Source: an uncultured Oscillibacter sp. (GTDB taxonomy: Bacteria > Bacillota_A > Clostridia > Oscillospirales > Oscillospiraceae). From it: a DNA stretch of 17,334 bases. Where the stretch lies: NCBI GenBank assembly GCA_951800675.1, contig CATOKC010000070.1, positions 1-17,334 of the forward strand, in the 5' to 3' direction. Each line of letters begins with the position of its first letter. Within the stretch, counting starts at the first letter, position 1. The position numbers were made by a program, and so were the translations under genes. The notes beneath the pieces were generated by a model. It did not search any database, was not told where the DNA came from, and worked only from the letters and a program-made list of their open reading frames with translations. Of this stretch, positions 1 to 7,614 are shown piece by piece.

Positions 1-385
1 TGCGGTCCTTGATGAACTGCTCGGTGAGGCCCTTCTCACGGCCGGTGGCCAGGTGAATCACGTCGGGGAAGTCGCCGCCCTGCATGGACGGCCCGATGAC
101 GTCCTCCAGATTCTTGTCGCAGATCAGGTTGACCTTCACGCCGGTCTCGGCGGTGAAAGCGTCGCAGACCTCCTGCCACATGCCGGGATAGGCTTCCTCA
201 TAGCCGGAGGCCAGGGCGGCCACGGTGATGGTCACGTCCTCGGCGGGCGGCGGGGTCTGGGTATCGCCGCTGTCGGCGGGCGGCGGAGTGGTGGTCCCGG
301 CGTCGGAACCGCCGTTCCCGCCGCCGCAGGCGGCCAGGGACAGCACCAGCGCCAGAGTCAGCAAGAGACTGAAAAACTTCTTCAT
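1..385 (-). CDS. Sugar ABC transporter substrate-binding lipoprotein (5' part, runs off the window)
   Basis: Only the first 128 codons are inside the window; the gene continues beyond base 1. The start ATG (385-383) follows a strong AAGGAGGT ribosome binding site at 393-400. The product starts MKKFF, has a hydrophobic signal segment and a lipobox LAAC with Cys20, so it should be a lipid-anchored extracellular protein. A Gly/Thr/Pro-rich linker follows (about residues 21-50), then the start of a periplasmic-binding fold with VTITVAALASGYEEAYP and later GGDFPDVIHLATGR. From memory, these resemble the NgcE-type N-acetylglucosamine/diacetylchitobiose-binding proteins of Gram-positive bacteria; that assignment is an inference from about 75 mature residues. 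The permease genes would be expected beyond the left edge. It is divergent from an AraC-family regulator, its likely controller. Confidence 0.85.
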   Translation of the reverse strand, partial: MKKFFSLLLTLALVLSLAACGGGNGGSDAGTTTPPPADSGDTQTPPPAEDVTITVAALASGYEEAYPGMWQEVCDAFTAETGVKVNLICDKNLEDVIGPSMQGGDFPDVIHLATGREKGLTEQFIKDR

Positions 386-445
386 AAGTCTACCTCCTTA
401 TAATATAGGGGCTTCCGCAGGCCGGTTTCCGGCCTTGTAAAATTT

Positions 446-475
446 AGTATAACGAGTTAGCCGCTGGCAAAGCAA
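446..475 (-). promoter_or_regulatory. Promoter of the sugar-binding protein gene
   Basis: On the minus strand a -35 TTGCTT (475-470) and a -10 TATACT (451-446) are separated by 18 bp. Transcription would begin near 439, about 55 nt before the start codon. Right at the start of the predicted transcript lies a perfect 7-bp inverted repeat AGGCCGG-TTT-CCGGCCT (419-435), which could be a 5' stabilising hairpin or an operator. Confidence 0.55.
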
Positions 476-485
476 TCCCTTTCTT

Positions 486-496
486 GCGCAACTTTT
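486..496 (-). promoter_or_regulatory. Putative AraC-regulator half-site A
   Basis: GCGCAACTTTT on the plus strand (AAAAGTTGCGC on the minus strand). It is an exact 11-nt inverted copy of the sequence at 644-654 and lies 10 bp upstream of the -35 box of the sugar-binding protein gene, where AraC-type activators commonly bind. Assignment to the adjacent regulator is an inference. Confidence 0.4.
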
Positions 497-643
497 TAGA
501 AATCTTGCTCTCTTTGCATTTTGCCTTAATTTCCAGGGGATACCATGCCCCGCTTTAGGCAAAACTGATAATTTTGCATATTCCTTCCTTCCGTTCTCCG
601 CCTCCTCGACAAAATCCCGGCAGGATGGAAAAAATATTTTATC

Positions 644-654
644 AAAAGTTGCGC
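644..654 (+). promoter_or_regulatory. Putative AraC-regulator half-site B, overlapping the araC-like -35 box
   Basis: AAAAGTTGCGC, the exact reverse complement of 486-496. Its last six bases are the -35 box (TTGCGC) of the regulator's own promoter, so binding here would be expected to repress the regulator gene. A third related copy, AAAAATTGCGC, lies at 709-719 just before the regulator's ribosome binding site. Confidence 0.4.
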
Positions 655-677
655 CGCCGGGACAAAGGCGGTATAAT
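649..677 (+). promoter_or_regulatory. Promoter of the AraC-family regulator
   Basis: A -35 TTGCGC (649-654) and a perfect -10 TATAAT (672-677) are separated by 17 bp. The predicted start of transcription is about 50 nt before the ATG at 733. The rest of the 386-732 gap, apart from the sites listed, is AT-rich and holds no gene that I can support. Confidence 0.6.
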
Positions 678-732
678 GAGGGACAGGCCGTGATGCTGCC
701 AATTTTCAAAAAATTGCGCCCCGGAGGGAGGA

Positions 733-1563
733 ATGTCCGTGAGCCAGCGTCAATACGCGTTCCAGCGGGAGAGCGCCGCCCCCGGCGGGTCCCCCAGGCT
801 GGCCTATGTCTCCCGGGCTCAGTACAGCCCGGAGTGGAACTCCAGCCTCCACACCCACGGCTGCGCCGAGCTCTTTTTCATCACCGGGGGCCACGGCCGC
901 TTCCGCACCCGGCGGGAGGAGTTTCCCGTTGCCATCCACGACGCGGTTATCGTCAACGCCAACGTGCCCCACACAGAGGTCAGCCAGCTGGACAGCCCCC
1001 TGGAGTACGCCGTTTTGGGGGTGGAGGGACTGGAGACCATGGCCGGGGCCGAGGGCTACGCCCTGCTCCACCTTCACTCCGGCTGGGAGGAGCTGATGGG
1101 CTGCCTCCACCTGATGCTCCAGGAGGCGGAAGCCGCCCTCCCGGGCTATGAGCGGGTCTGCCGGAGCCTTTTGGACGTGGTGCTGGTCCGGCTGAACCGC
1201 CAGCGGGACGCCGCCCTTTCCGGCGAGCCCTCCGGCGCCCGGTCCAGCCGGGAGTGCGACCTGGTCCGGCGGTACATCGACAATCATTTCAAGGAGAACC
1301 TGAACCTGGACCAATTGGCCCGGCTGGCCCACTTGAACAAGTATTACCTGGCCCACGCCTTCCGCCGGGAGTTCGGCGTGTCCCCCATCAGCTACTTGAA
1401 CTCCCGCCGCATTGAGGAGAGCCGCTTCCTCCTCCGGGAGACGGACCACACCCTGTCCCTCATCGCCCAGATTCTGGGCTTTTCCTCCCTGAGCTACTTC
1501 TCCCAGTGCTTCCGCCGGGTGGAGGGCGTCAGCCCCCTGGAGTACCGGAGGCGGAACCAATGA
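733..1563 (+). CDS. AraC-family transcriptional regulator with cupin-like sensor domain
   Basis: 276 aa, a usual length for two-domain AraC regulators. Residues about 35-90 form a cupin-like sugar-sensing domain, with the His pair H40-x-H42 in SLHTHGCAELFFITGG and an NANVPHTE strand. Residues about 172-276 are the AraC DNA-binding domain with two helix-turn-helix units: LDQLARLAHLNKYYLAHAF, and ISYLNSRRIEESRFLL leading into IAQILGFSSLSYFSQCFRR and the closing GVSPLEYRR. The ATG is preceded by GGAGGGAGGA. The gene is divergent from a sugar-binding protein gene, and the shared gap has repeats fitting a common regulator, so local control of sugar uptake is the likely role. The effector cannot be read from the sequence. 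I see no convincing terminator between it and pyrG. Confidence 0.93.
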   Translation: MSVSQRQYAFQRESAAPGGSPRLAYVSRAQYSPEWNSSLHTHGCAELFFITGGHGRFRTRREEFPVAIHDAVIVNANVPHTEVSQLDSPLEYAVLGVEGLETMAGAEGYALLHLHSGWEELMGCLHLMLQEAEAALPGYERVCRSLLDVVLVRLNRQRDAALSGEPSGARSSRECDLVRRYIDNHFKENLNLDQLARLAHLNKYYLAHAFRREFGVSPISYLNSRRIEESRFLLRETDHTLSLIAQILGFSSLSYFSQCFRRVEGVSPLEYRRRNQ

Positions 1564-1610
1564 CCGCGGCGGCAAAGGGCCCGGAAAAAGCCCCCCGCCC
1601 CTCCGCGCCG

Positions 1611-1639
1611 TTGACAAGCGGGAGGTCAAATGATAATAT
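1611..1639 (+). promoter_or_regulatory. Promoter of pyrG
   Basis: Consensus -35 TTGACA (1611-1616), 17-bp spacer, -10 TAATAT (1634-1639). The leader to the ATG at 1700 is about 54 nt. It contains only a short GC-rich inverted repeat without a U-tract, so I see no pyrG-type terminator/attenuator. Confidence 0.6.
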
Positions 1640-1690
1640 GATTTGGATATGCGGTCCGGCGGGCGCCTGCCGGGCAGAACGAAAGAATAG

Positions 1691-3298
<1,608 letters not shown>

Positions 3299-3301
3299 GC
3301 C

Positions 3302-3754
3302 ATGGCGGGTATCTTTGACGAGGCCAATATGCGCCAGGTCCTGGGGGCCTGCATCCCGGAGGGAGAGACCCTTGCCGCCGGGATTCACGGCATCACCCTC
3401 CAGGTGAACCAGAAAAAAACCTCCTATTTTGACGTGTACGTCGGCGTGACGGAGCACTATCTGCTGGTGGCCGAGTGTGAGGAGCGCAAGTATCTGACGG
3501 CGGCCTACCCCCTGCTTCCGGATTTACGAAAGACCGTGGCGGCGGACATCGGCGTGTGCTTCCCCTTCGGAACCATTCAAAGCTGCGTCATCAAAAAGGG
3601 CATGATGGGAGCCGTCAACTGCGCCATCACCTTTCAGGACGGCGGTTTCCTCAAGCTCCAGCTGCCCAAGCGGGGCGGCCTGGGAGGTGGGATGCCCCAT
3701 CACGCGGAGTATAGGGATACCATCCTCGCCCGGCTGGAGCGGTTCCAGGGCTGA
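3302..3754 (+). CDS. Conserved hypothetical protein, possibly PH-like, cotranscribed with pyrG
   Basis: 150 aa, no signal peptide or membrane segment. The ATG begins three bases after the pyrG stop, so the two are probably cotranscribed. The sequence has alternating beta-type stretches (AGIHGITLQV, TSYFDVYVGVTEHYLLVAEC, GAVNCAITFQDGGFLKLQL) ending in an alpha helix (YRDTILARLERF). That pattern would fit a small PH-like or bacterial PH/YokE-type fold, but this is an impression from secondary structure, not from a recognised motif. I cannot name a function. The pyrG linkage alone is weak evidence for a role in nucleotide metabolism. Confidence 0.8.
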   Translation: MAGIFDEANMRQVLGACIPEGETLAAGIHGITLQVNQKKTSYFDVYVGVTEHYLLVAECEERKYLTAAYPLLPDLRKTVAADIGVCFPFGTIQSCVIKKGMMGAVNCAITFQDGGFLKLQLPKRGGLGGGMPHHAEYRDTILARLERFQG

Positions 3755-3808
3755 GCAAACCGCCCGGAAAAGGGCAGGTCCGCCTCCGCCCAGACTTCGG
3801 AAAATAAC

Positions 3809-3834
3809 AGGAGCTCCGGCTTCCCGGAGCTCCT
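3809..3834. terminator. Shared hairpin terminator between two convergent genes
   Basis: Perfect 11-bp stem AGGAGCTCCGG / CCGGAGCTCCT with a CTTC loop. On the minus strand it is followed by GTTATTTT, giving a reasonable intrinsic terminator for the XRE gene, whose stop codon is at the base of the stem. On the plus strand the tail AGGTTTCC is weaker, so it may mainly block plus-strand read-through from the pyrG unit. Confidence 0.7.
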
Positions 3835-4081
3835 AGGTTTCCAACAAATCCTCCACCGTGACCCCCAGCGCCTGGGCCAGGGCTTTCAGCTCGATGTCCG
3901 TCACAAACCGCTGGCCGCTCTCAATGCGCTGGACCGCGTTCTTGTCCACGTCCAAGCCGCCCAGCTGGAGCAGGTCCGCCAAGCCCCGCTGGGACAGCCT
4001 TGGCACCTTGGCCTTGCGCAGGGCGGCCACCCAGCTTCCGCAGAGATTATGCCGCCCGCCCGGGGCCCTGTTTTTGTACAT
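3833..4081 (-). CDS. Small XRE-family helix-turn-helix regulator
   Basis: 82 aa, essentially a single HTH_XRE domain. The helix-turn-helix spans about residues 28-60 (LSQRGLADLLQLGG, then VDKNAVQRIESGQRFV) and the domain closes with ELKALAQALGVTVEDLLE. Residues 1-12 are a short basic tail. The ATG at 4081 follows AGGAGG with a 6-nt spacer. It is divergent from the 83-aa gene at 4186. The roughly 100-bp gap contains three copies of a GACCTTT repeat, one of them touching this gene's ribosome binding site, so autorepression and control of the neighbour are likely. Its arrangement resembles small phage or toxin-antitoxin type regulators, but no toxin is recognisable beside it. Confidence 0.88.
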   Translation of the reverse strand: MYKNRAPGGRHNLCGSWVAALRKAKVPRLSQRGLADLLQLGGLDVDKNAVQRIESGQRFVTDIELKALAQALGVTVEDLLET

Positions 4082-4092
4082 AAAAATCCTCC

Positions 4093-4172
4093 TGACCTTT
4101 GGTAATGGTCATTCGACCTTTTCATTCATTTTATGATATAGGGTGGAAGTATCTGACATTCACAAAAGGTCA
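4093..4172. promoter_or_regulatory. Operator-like repeat cluster in the XRE divergent region
   Basis: Three copies of a TGACCTTTtg-type motif: TGACCTTTG at 4093-4101, CGACCTTTTC at 4114-4123 (21 bp on, same orientation, two helical turns) and the inverted copy CAAAAGGTCA at 4163-4172. A further GGTC-ATTC-GACC dyad occupies 4107-4118. The outer copies abut the ribosome binding sites of both divergent genes; between them lies AT-rich DNA with a TATGAT -10-like box at 4132-4137. I read these as binding sites for the XRE protein. Confidence 0.45.
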
Positions 4173-4185
4173 AATGGAGGTTTTT

Positions 4186-4437
4186 ATGGAATTGACTGCA
4201 CAAGAAGAATTGGCGGCCCAGGCCATCGGCCTGGAGGCCATGCGGCATTTGAAGCAGGAGGAAACCGTAAAGCGCATCGCCGCAGAAACGGAATCGAAAG
4301 CCATGCGGGCTCTGGAGGGAATCCGGTGCATCCTGAACGACGACGCGCTGGACGACAGGGAATGTTATCAGCGAATAGCGGCCATCCTAACCGCGTTGGA
4401 GGAAAGCGGGATTTTTACCACCCGCCATGACTGGTAA
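4186..4437 (+). CDS. Small helical protein of unknown function, paired with the XRE regulator
   Basis: 83 aa when started at the ATG at 4186, which follows TGGAGG with a 5-nt spacer. The upstream in-frame ATG codons at 4099, 4105 and 4174 lack such a site and 4099 lies in the promoter region. The product is predicted to be mostly alpha-helical and rich in Glu, Ala and Arg (MELTAQEELAAQAIGLEA, HLKQEETVKRIAAETESKA, CYQRIAAILTALEESG), with no membrane segment and no metal motif. I do not recognise the family. Its divergent pairing with an XRE regulator and shared operator repeats suggest the two act together; whether it is an effector or merely a regulated passenger cannot be told. Confidence 0.7.
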   Translation: MELTAQEELAAQAIGLEAMRHLKQEETVKRIAAETESKAMRALEGIRCILNDDALDDRECYQRIAAILTALEESGIFTTRHDW

Positions 4438-4475
4438 CGTCCAAGCCTCTGCTGTCAATATCAAGGAGTATTTTT

Positions 4476-4514
4476 ATGAAACAAACATTTTTTGCGTCGG
4501 AGAGTGTCTGCTAA
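4476..4514 (+). CDS. 12-codon leader ORF upstream of the RNHCP gene
   Basis: ATG at 4476 preceded by AAGGAG (4473 region, spacer ATTTTT-type as in the two neighbouring genes) encodes MKQTFFASESVC and stops at 4512-4514. The stop is directly followed by the 5' arm of the hairpin at 4515-4554. It is too short for coding statistics; the case rests on the good ribosome binding site and its position against the hairpin. It could be a regulatory leader peptide or chance. Confidence 0.35.
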   Translation: MKQTFFASESVC

Positions 4515-4554
4515 CCGGGAGGCTGGCAAATATACACTCTGCCATTCCTCCCGG
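4515..4554 (+). promoter_or_regulatory. Long hairpin in the RNHCP leader, able to compete with a ribosome-binding-site sequestering fold
   Basis: Outer stem CCGGGAGG (4515-4522) / CCTCCCGG (4547-4554) and inner stem TGGCA (4524-4528) / TGCCA (4540-4544), with an 11-nt loop. No U-tract follows, so it is not an ordinary terminator. The 3' arm segment TTCCTCC (4545-4551) is also perfectly complementary to GGAGGAA (4574-4580), the ribosome binding site of the next gene, so two exclusive structures are possible. Confidence 0.5.
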
Positions 4555-4588
4555 AAGCTGGAAAGCATCCTCAGGAGGAACTTCTACC

Positions 4589-5014
4589 ATGAACCGTGAA
4601 AATAAACGGAAGCTATACGAAAAAGGCTACTACAAAACCCACCCCTGCACCGACAGCTTCACCTGCCGGGTCTGCGGCCGCCTGGTCACCCCCGCAGGAG
4701 CCGGAGCGGACCACCGCAACCACTGCCCCAACTGCCTTGCCAGCGTCCACCTGGATGTGGAGCCCGGAGACCGGGCGGCGGACTGCGGCGGCGTGATGGA
4801 CCCCATCGCCGTGTGGGTCCGCAAGGGGGGCGAGTGGGCCGTTGTCCACCGCTGCCGCCGCTGTGGCAGCCTCAGCTCCAACCGGGTGGCGGCGGATGAC
4901 AACCCCATGAAGCTCATGAGCATCGCCATGAAGCCCCTGTGCGCCCCGCCCTTCCCGCTGGAGCGGATCGAGGAGATGACCGCCCTCATGGGCGGCGAGG
5001 GACGCATGGGATAA
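4589..5014 (+). CDS. RNHCP-domain zinc-ribbon-like protein
   Basis: 141 aa from the ATG at 4589, which has AGGAGG ten bases upstream. The reading frame is open further upstream to 4427 but that would read through the hairpin and leader. The signature RNHCPNCL occurs at residues 43-50, with paired cysteines C26/C29, C46/C49 and C89/C92, plus C66 and C20, as expected for a protein that binds one or more zinc ions. This matches the RNHCP family, whose molecular role is not established to my knowledge; nucleic-acid or protein binding is only a guess from the zinc ribbons. Its leader has unusual potential regulatory structure. The last third (SNRVAADDNPMKLMSIAMKP) is also family-like. Confidence 0.88.
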   Translation: MNRENKRKLYEKGYYKTHPCTDSFTCRVCGRLVTPAGAGADHRNHCPNCLASVHLDVEPGDRAADCGGVMDPIAVWVRKGGEWAVVHRCRRCGSLSSNRVAADDNPMKLMSIAMKPLCAPPFPLERIEEMTALMGGEGRMG

Positions 5015-5073
5015 AACGAACCGGGCGGGGCCGTTTTCCCTGCCCATTCCAAACCGGAAGGACTGTCTTTACC

Positions 5074-6165
5074 ATGAACCACTATGCCGCCATTTCCGCC
5101 GCCTTAGAGGCGGAAAACCTGGACGCCGTCCTCCTCACCGGGGAGGCCAACCGTTTCTACGCCTCCGGCTTCTTCACCCCCGGCGCGGACGCCACGGCCT
5201 TAGTCACCCGGAAGGACGCGGTGTTCCTCACCGACGCCCGGTACACAGAGGCCGCCGCCCGCCATCTGGACGGGGCGGAGCTCCGGGAGGTAAAGCCCGG
5301 CAAGGGCCTGATGGACCAGCTCAAGGAGCTGGTGTTTTTAAAGGGCATCCGCCGCCTGGGCTTTGAGGACGCGTCCATGTCCGTCCAGTCCTACCGGCGG
5401 CTGGAAAAGACCCTGTCGGAGGAGGGCCGTCCCCGCCTCGAGCTTGTCCCCGCCTCAGAGCCAATCCTGGCGCTCCGGCAAACGAAGGACAAAGAGGAGC
5501 TTGCCTCCATGGAGGCCGCCCAGGGCATCGCCGAGCGGGCCCTGGAGGACATTTTGAAGGAGGTCCGCCCCGGCGTGACGGAAAAGGAAATCGCCGCCCG
5601 GCTCCAGTATCTCATGCTGCACTACGGCGCGTCGGACATGTCCTTCGACCCCATCGTGGTCTCCGGGGCCAACGGGAGCCTGCCTCACGGCGTGCCCTCG
5701 GAAAAGGAGCTTCAAGCCGGGGAGTTCGTCACCATGGACTTTGGCTGTATTTACGGGGGCTACTGCTCCGACATGACCCGCACCGTGGCGGTGGGGTCCG
5801 TGACGGAGGAGATGGAGCGGGTCTACAAAACCGTCCTCTCCGCCCAGGAGGCGGGCATCGCCGCCGCCAGGGCCGGGGTCCCCGGCAAGGCGGTGGACGC
5901 CGCTGCCAGGGCCGTCATTCAGGAGGCGGGCTATGGGGAGTATTTCACCCACAGCTTTGGCCACGGAGTGGGCGTGGAAATCCACGAGGCCCCCAACGCC
6001 GCCGCTTCCAACGAAAAGCCCCTCCCCGCCGGGGCGGTGATTTCGGCGGAGCCGGGGATTTACATTCCCGGAAAACTAGGCGTCCGCATCGAGGACGTGA
6101 TTTTGATTACCCCGGAGGGCCGCCGGAATCTGACCAAGGCCCCCAAGGAATTGCTGATTCTCTAA
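5074..6165 (+). CDS. M24B aminopeptidase P family (Xaa-Pro peptidase)
   Basis: 363 aa, the usual length for short bacterial Xaa-Pro dipeptidase/aminopeptidase P-type enzymes such as YqhT. An N-terminal creatinase-like domain (about 1-130, including TGEANRFYASGFFTPGADA) precedes the pita-bread catalytic domain. All five dinuclear metal ligands are visible: Asp222 (VTMDFG), Asp233 (SDMTRT), His297 (FGHGVG), Glu326 (SAEPGIY) and Glu340 (RIEDV). Family knowledge: these cytosolic metalloenzymes remove N-terminal residues preceding proline. The start at 5074 fits the family; the frame is open further upstream, but that overlaps the RNHCP gene. It begins a run of three closely packed genes that ends at the terminator at 7515. 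Confidence 0.95.
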   Translation: MNHYAAISAALEAENLDAVLLTGEANRFYASGFFTPGADATALVTRKDAVFLTDARYTEAAARHLDGAELREVKPGKGLMDQLKELVFLKGIRRLGFEDASMSVQSYRRLEKTLSEEGRPRLELVPASEPILALRQTKDKEELASMEAAQGIAERALEDILKEVRPGVTEKEIAARLQYLMLHYGASDMSFDPIVVSGANGSLPHGVPSEKELQAGEFVTMDFGCIYGGYCSDMTRTVAVGSVTEEMERVYKTVLSAQEAGIAAARAGVPGKAVDAAARAVIQEAGYGEYFTHSFGHGVGVEIHEAPNAAASNEKPLPAGAVISAEPGIYIPGKLGVRIEDVILITPEGRRNLTKAPKELLIL

Positions 6166-6183
6166 AAAGGAGGGATTCCCCCC

Positions 6184-6534
6184 ATGCTCATGCTCTGGTA
6201 TCCCAAGTGCACCACCTGCCAAAAGGCCAAAAAATGGCTGGACGAAAAGGGCCTTACCTGTGAGGTCCGGGACATCAAGCTGGAAAACCCCACGGCGGAA
6301 GAGCTCCGCCAGTGGTGGACCGCCAGCGGCCTGCCCCTGAAACGCTTTTTCAACACCAGCGGCCTCCAATACAAGGCCCTGGGGCTGAAGGACAAGCTTC
6401 CCGGCATGGACGAGGAGGCGCAGCTGGCCCTGCTCGCCACCGACGGGATGCTGGTGAAGCGGCCCATTCTGGTGGGGGACGGCTTCGTCCTCACCGGCTT
6501 CAAGCCCCAGGAGTGGGAGGAGAAGCTGGGATGA
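6184..6534 (+). CDS. ArsC/Spx/YffB-family thioredoxin-fold protein
   Basis: 116 aa, family length. It opens with LWYPKCTTCQKAKKWL, a C9-x-x-C12 redox motif at the start of a thioredoxin-like fold, and has the typical RDIKLENPTAEEL and VKRPILVGDG stretches. Annotation pipelines call such proteins arsenate reductase family, but the Firmicutes members include Spx-like regulators and YffB-type proteins of unknown substrate; no ars genes are nearby, so arsenate detoxification is not supported. The ATG at 6184 is preferred to 6190 because AAAGGAGG at 6167-6173 lies about 10 bases upstream. The stop overlaps the next start (ATGA), indicating translational coupling to the tRNA modification gene. Confidence 0.9.
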   Translation: MLMLWYPKCTTCQKAKKWLDEKGLTCEVRDIKLENPTAEELRQWWTASGLPLKRFFNTSGLQYKALGLKDKLPGMDEEAQLALLATDGMLVKRPILVGDGFVLTGFKPQEWEEKLG

Positions 6535-7508
6535 TTGCCCGCTTGGACTTCGCCCCCCTGGACGGCATCACAAAGCGGGTTTTCCGCCGGGTATGGCACC
6601 AGCACTTCGGCGGAGCGGATCGGTATTTTATCCCCTTCATCTCCCCCACGGACCAGCATGTCATCACCCCCCGGGACCGCCGGGAGCTGGAAAACCCCGA
6701 GGGGCTTCCCCAGGTTCCCCAGGTGATGGCAAAACAGGCGGCGGACTTTGTCTGGGCGGCGGAGGCCCTGGCGGACCTGGGCTATGAGGAGGTCAACCTG
6801 AACCTGGGCTGTCCCTCCGGCACCGTCACCGCCAAGGGGAAGGGCTCCGGCCTGCTGATGGACCCGGACCGCCTGGATCGGTTTTTAGACCAGGTCTTTT
6901 CCGCTACCCGGGTCCCCGTCTCCGTGAAAACCCGGCTGGGCTATCACACGCCGGAGGAGTTCCCCCGGCTGCTAGAGGTCTTTAACCGCTACCCCATCGC
7001 CTGTCTCACCGTCCACCCTCGGGTCCGGCCGGAGAAGTACCGGGGGGCGGTGCACATGGACCAGTTCGCCCTGGCCGTGGCGGAGAGCAAAAACCCGGTG
7101 TGCTACAACGGGGATTTGACCTCCGTCGCGGGCGTCCGGGCCCTGGAGGCCCAATTCCCCAGCTTAGACGCCGCCATGATCGGCCGGGGGGCCATCGCGG
7201 ACCCGGCGCTTTTGCGGCGGCTCCGGGGTGGGCCCGCCGCCACGAAAGAGGAGCTGCAAGCCTTCACCCAGGAGCTCTATCAGGCGTATCAGGACTTCTA
7301 CGGCCAGTCCGCCCCCGACCGTCAGGCCGCCCCCGCCTCCCAGCGGATGAAGGAGGTCTGGTTCTACCTCATCCACCTCTTTGAAAACGGCGAACGCCTG
7401 GGGGGCCGGATGCGCCGCTCCCGGGGGCCCCGGGCCTATGAGGAGCTGGAGACCCAGATTTTCCAGGAGCTGGAGCTTCTGGACGCTCCCCAGGGGGAAT
7501 TGGCATGA
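6531..7508 (+). CDS. tRNA-dihydrouridine synthase (Dus family)
   Basis: 325 aa flavoenzyme that reduces uridines to dihydrouridine in tRNA. Visible family features: FAPLDGITKRVFRR at the N-terminus, catalytic Cys94 in NLNLGCPSG, Lys134/Arg136 in VSVKTRLGY, His163 and Arg165 in TVHPRVRPEKYRG, then NGDL and IGRGAIADP of the FMN-binding TIM barrel, with a C-terminal helical domain. The start ATG overlaps the stop of the ArsC-like gene by ATGA; the open frame upstream to 6312 lies wholly inside that gene and is ignored. It ends the operon at a clear terminator. Which Dus subclass (A, B or C, or a divergent Clostridia type) is not decidable by eye. Confidence 0.95.
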   Translation: MIARLDFAPLDGITKRVFRRVWHQHFGGADRYFIPFISPTDQHVITPRDRRELENPEGLPQVPQVMAKQAADFVWAAEALADLGYEEVNLNLGCPSGTVTAKGKGSGLLMDPDRLDRFLDQVFSATRVPVSVKTRLGYHTPEEFPRLLEVFNRYPIACLTVHPRVRPEKYRGAVHMDQFALAVAESKNPVCYNGDLTSVAGVRALEAQFPSLDAAMIGRGAIADPALLRRLRGGPAATKEELQAFTQELYQAYQDFYGQSAPDRQAAPASQRMKEVWFYLIHLFENGERLGGRMRRSRGPRAYEELETQIFQELELLDAPQGELA

Positions 7509-7514
7509 AAAGGA

Positions 7515-7543
7515 CGGACCCGCCGAAACGGCGGGTCCGTTTT
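7515..7543 (+). terminator. Intrinsic terminator of the peptidase-ArsC-Dus operon
   Basis: Perfect 11-bp GC-rich stem CGGACCCGCCG / CGGCGGGTCCG with an AAA loop, followed directly by TTTT. It begins six bases after the Dus stop codon. Confidence 0.9.
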
Positions 7544-7548
7544 GCCGC

Positions 7549-7577
7549 TTGCCATCCGGCCCGGATTGTGCTAAACT
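7549..7577 (+). promoter_or_regulatory. Promoter of the DUF975 gene
   Basis: -35 TTGCCA (7549-7554), 17-bp spacer, -10 TAAACT (7572-7577) with an extended TGn element just before it. Leader of about 30 nt to the ATG. Confidence 0.55.
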
Positions 7578-7614
7578 AAGGTAACGACATAAACACGTAT
7601 CAGGAGGCCCTATC

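Noticed and set aside
4427..4588. 54-residue N-terminal extension of the RNHCP protein
   Set aside because: It would be translated through the large hairpin, has no ribosome binding site, and the ATG at 4589 has AGGAGG upstream.
6312..6530. 73-residue N-terminal extension of the Dus protein
   Set aside because: It lies inside the ArsC-like gene in another frame; the Dus family starts at MIARLDFAPLDG.
6184..6534. Arsenate resistance gene
   Set aside because: The CxxC thioredoxin-fold protein is of the broader ArsC/Spx/YffB family, and no arsenic transporter or regulator is nearby.
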